The position numbers and the translations under genes were made by a program. This document shows, piece by piece, positions 5,525 to 6,886 of a stretch of 6,886 bases of DNA (position 1 is its first letter; each line of letters opens with the position of its first letter). The DNA is from Candidatus Eiseniibacteriota bacterium (GTDB lineage Bacteria > Eisenbacteria > RBG-16-71-46 > CAIMUX01 > VGJL01): assembly GCA_014729455.1 (NCBI GenBank), contig WJJW01000147.1:1-6886 (forward strand), given 5' to 3'. A model generated the notes under the pieces. That model was not told the DNA's origin, searched no databases, and was given only the letters and a program-made list of their open reading frames with translations.

Positions 5525-6525
5525 GCCGCCCGCGCGCCGCTCGTCGCCTCGACGAGAAGACGTTCCTCTCCTCGCTGGATCGAGACGGTCCGCCATCGAG
5601 CCTCTTCCTCGCGGGGCCGGAGGTCCTGCTGCGGGACGTCGTGCTCTCCGAGCTGGAGAAGAAGATCCTGGCCGGACAGGAGGTGGGGAAGTGGAACCGG
5701 GAGGTGATCTCCGCCAGGGAGGTTCCGCTGTCCGATCTGAATGCCGGCCTGCGCAGCGTCGGGCTCTTCTCGGAGACGCGGCTCGTGGTGCTTCAGGAGC
5801 CGGAGCGATATGGACGTGCGGCGAAGGGGGACCGGGAGGAGCTCTGGGGGTGGTTCGAGCGCCCGAGCGCCGGGATCCATCTGGTCCTCTGGAGCGAGAA
5901 GGCGCTGTGGGAGCTGGAGCGGGCGAACCAGTTTCTGAAAGGGACCCTGCAGCGCGTCGCGACGATCGTGAAGCTGGATCACCCGACGTTCGAGCGGGCC
6001 GTGGAGCTGATCCAGCGGGCGGCGCGGCGGCGCCACGAGCTCGATCTTCCGCCGGAGTCGGCTCGGAAGCTGGTCGAGGCGGTGGGGCCGAATCTCCTGG
6101 AGTTGTCGCATGAGCTCGACCGTCTGGCCCTCCGCCTGGGTCCCGGAGCCCGGGTCGCTCCGGAGCAGCTCGAGAACTGGCTTCGCGCGGGTCTGGTCGG
6201 TAGCGTCGCGGACCTCGAGCGGGCGATTCTCGATCGAGACACGGGACGGGCGCTCCGGTACTGGGAGGCGGTGCGGAGGCGTTACCCGGCGCCGGCGGTG
6301 ACCTGGATGCTCGCCAGCCGGCACCTGGACGCCCGCTGGCAGCGGCGCGGCCGCGGCTCGTCCCCGGCCGCATCCGGTCCGTTCCTGTCGCGCCTGCTCG
6401 AGGAGTGCTACCGTCTGGAGTTCGGGGTCAAGAGAGGGGAGATCCCGTTCGGCTTACAAGGGGTCGCCTTCGAGGAGATGCTCCTGCGCCTGGGCCGGAA
6501 CCGTGCGGGCGGGGATCGCTCGTGA
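5521..6525 (+). CDS. holA: DNA polymerase III subunit delta
   Basis: A 334-residue protein of normal length for HolA, the clamp-loader subunit that opens the beta sliding clamp. The N-terminal AAA+-like domain begins SLFLAGPEVLLRDVVL and contains the family string GLFSETRLVVL (81-91), comparable to the SLFxxRRLVVL pattern in other delta subunits. As in other delta subunits there is no Walker A motif. The middle helical domain has the typical G189-PNLLEL followed by HELDRLAL (197-204). The C-terminal collar domain has the familiar pattern LEECYRLEFGVKRGEIPF near its end. The GTG start at 5521 overlaps the lptE stop as GTGA and has GGAG (5512-5515) 5 bases upstream, so translation is probably coupled to lptE. 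An essential replication gene here shares its transcript with an envelope gene, an order also known from E. coli. Confidence 0.9.
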   Translation: MSRPRAARRLDEKTFLSSLDRDGPPSSLFLAGPEVLLRDVVLSELEKKILAGQEVGKWNREVISAREVPLSDLNAGLRSVGLFSETRLVVLQEPERYGRAAKGDREELWGWFERPSAGIHLVLWSEKALWELERANQFLKGTLQRVATIVKLDHPTFERAVELIQRAARRRHELDLPPESARKLVEAVGPNLLELSHELDRLALRLGPGARVAPEQLENWLRAGLVGSVADLERAILDRDTGRALRYWEAVRRRYPAPAVTWMLASRHLDARWQRRGRGSSPAASGPFLSRLLEECYRLEFGVKRGEIPFGLQGVAFEEMLLRLGRNRAGGDRS

Positions 6526-6529
6526 GGAG
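6525..6529 (+). promoter_or_regulatory. Ribosome-binding site that decides the thioredoxin-fold gene start
   Basis: AGGAG at 6525-6529, beginning on the last base of the holA stop, lies 4 bases before GTG 6534, the same spacing as at two other genes here. An in-frame GTG at 6522 would overlap the holA stop as GTGA but lacks a good ribosome-binding site. An ATG at 6549 is too far from the purine run (14 bases from its nearest AGGAG). Confidence 0.5.
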
Positions 6530-6533
6530 AGGA

Positions 6534-6886
6534 GTGCGTCTGCACGGCATGCGAATCGGGAGGGTGGCGGCGGTCGGATTCCTCGTTCTCGCCGGGTTGG
6601 TCGTGCGACCGGCGGTGGGGGAGGATCGCTCCGGGATCGCGTGGATGGAGAGCTTCGGGGACGCGCTGGAACGGGCCGCCCTCGAGCGGAAGCCGGTCGT
6701 CGTCTCCTTCACGGCCGTCTGGTGCGGTTGGTGCCGGAAAATGGAGCGGGAGACCTACCCCGCCGACGAGATCGTCCGCCGGGCGGATGCCTTGATCTGG
6801 GTCGCGGTCGACGGGGGGAAGCGGCCGGATCTGGCCCGGCGCTTCGAAGTCTCCGCCTATCCGACGCACGTGTTCCTCCATCCGAA
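6534..6886 (+). CDS. Exported thioredoxin-fold protein with CGWC motif (3' partial)
   Basis: The first 117 residues are visible; the frame runs off the window. Residues 1-29 form an export signal: Arg/His-rich start, hydrophobic core AAVGFLVLAGLVV, and a likely cleavage site after AVG (27-29). The mature part has a thioredoxin fold: strand PVVVSFTAVWCGWC with Cys64 and Cys67 as the redox pair, helix RKMERETYP, then LIWVAVDGG and the cis-proline Pro110 in AYPTHVF. WCGWC followed by KMExxT resembles the Thioredoxin_7/DUF255-like and DsbD C-terminal-like groups rather than classic CGPC thioredoxin. It is probably a periplasmic disulfide reductase or isomerase, but substrate and electron donor are unknown. 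The hidden C-terminus could hold further domains (for example TPR repeats), so the family is left open. It starts 8 bases after holA and is probably in the lptE-holA transcript. Confidence 0.8.
   Translation, partial: MRLHGMRIGRVAAVGFLVLAGLVVRPAVGEDRSGIAWMESFGDALERAALERKPVVVSFTAVWCGWCRKMERETYPADEIVRRADALIWVAVDGGKRPDLARRFEVSAYPTHVFLHP

Noticed and set aside
4625..6373. A minus-strand open frame of about 580 codons opposite lptE and holA
   Set aside because: The composition is Arg/Pro/Ser/Ala-rich without motifs. It lies opposite well-supported genes with start signals.

Overview
This is a GC-rich, almost fully coding stretch from a Gram-negative (diderm) bacterium. All seven genes are on the + strand and three start with GTG. 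LptE and a PorV/PorQ-like outer-membrane barrel show an LPS-type outer membrane. The PorV/PorQ-like barrel and the high GC suggest the wider FCB group (for example Eisenbacteria- or Gemmatimonadota-like lineages). That placement is a guess from protein style, not a measured one. I see no mobile elements, tRNA or rRNA genes, or CRISPR arrays.

Layout: (1) 1-458, the 3' end of an outer-membrane protein whose barrel end resembles PorV/PorQ proteins and is followed by a linker and a SPOR-like domain. (2) 543-1610, a short-chain NAD(P) sugar epimerase with the signature motifs of CDP-paratose (tyvelose) 2-epimerases. (3) 1695-3467 and 3477-4910, a tightly linked two-component pair: a soluble GAF-PAS histidine kinase and an NtrC-type sigma-54 activator whose GAFTGA loop reads GAFTDA. 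(4) 4979-5524, 5521-6525 and 6534 to the window end, a second transcription unit: lptE, holA and an exported thioredoxin-fold protein with a CGWC motif.

The unit boundary between regulator and lptE is the best-marked regulatory region. A strong GC hairpin (4921-4956) is interleaved with a sigma-70-like promoter whose -10 box lies 6 bases before the lptE ATG, so lptE is probably translated from a leaderless mRNA. Every other complete gene has a Shine-Dalgarno sequence. The lptE-holA pair overlaps by 4 bases and preserves a gene order also found in E. coli.

Most genes (barrel-SPOR, nucleotide-sugar epimerase, LptE, exported thioredoxin) serve the cell envelope. The two-component system among them may respond to envelope or growth state, but its signal and targets cannot be read from the sequence. 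I see no clear evidence of a wholly new system. The most unusual items are the barrel-SPOR fusion, the leaderless lptE promoter with overlapping hairpin, and the GAFTDA activator.
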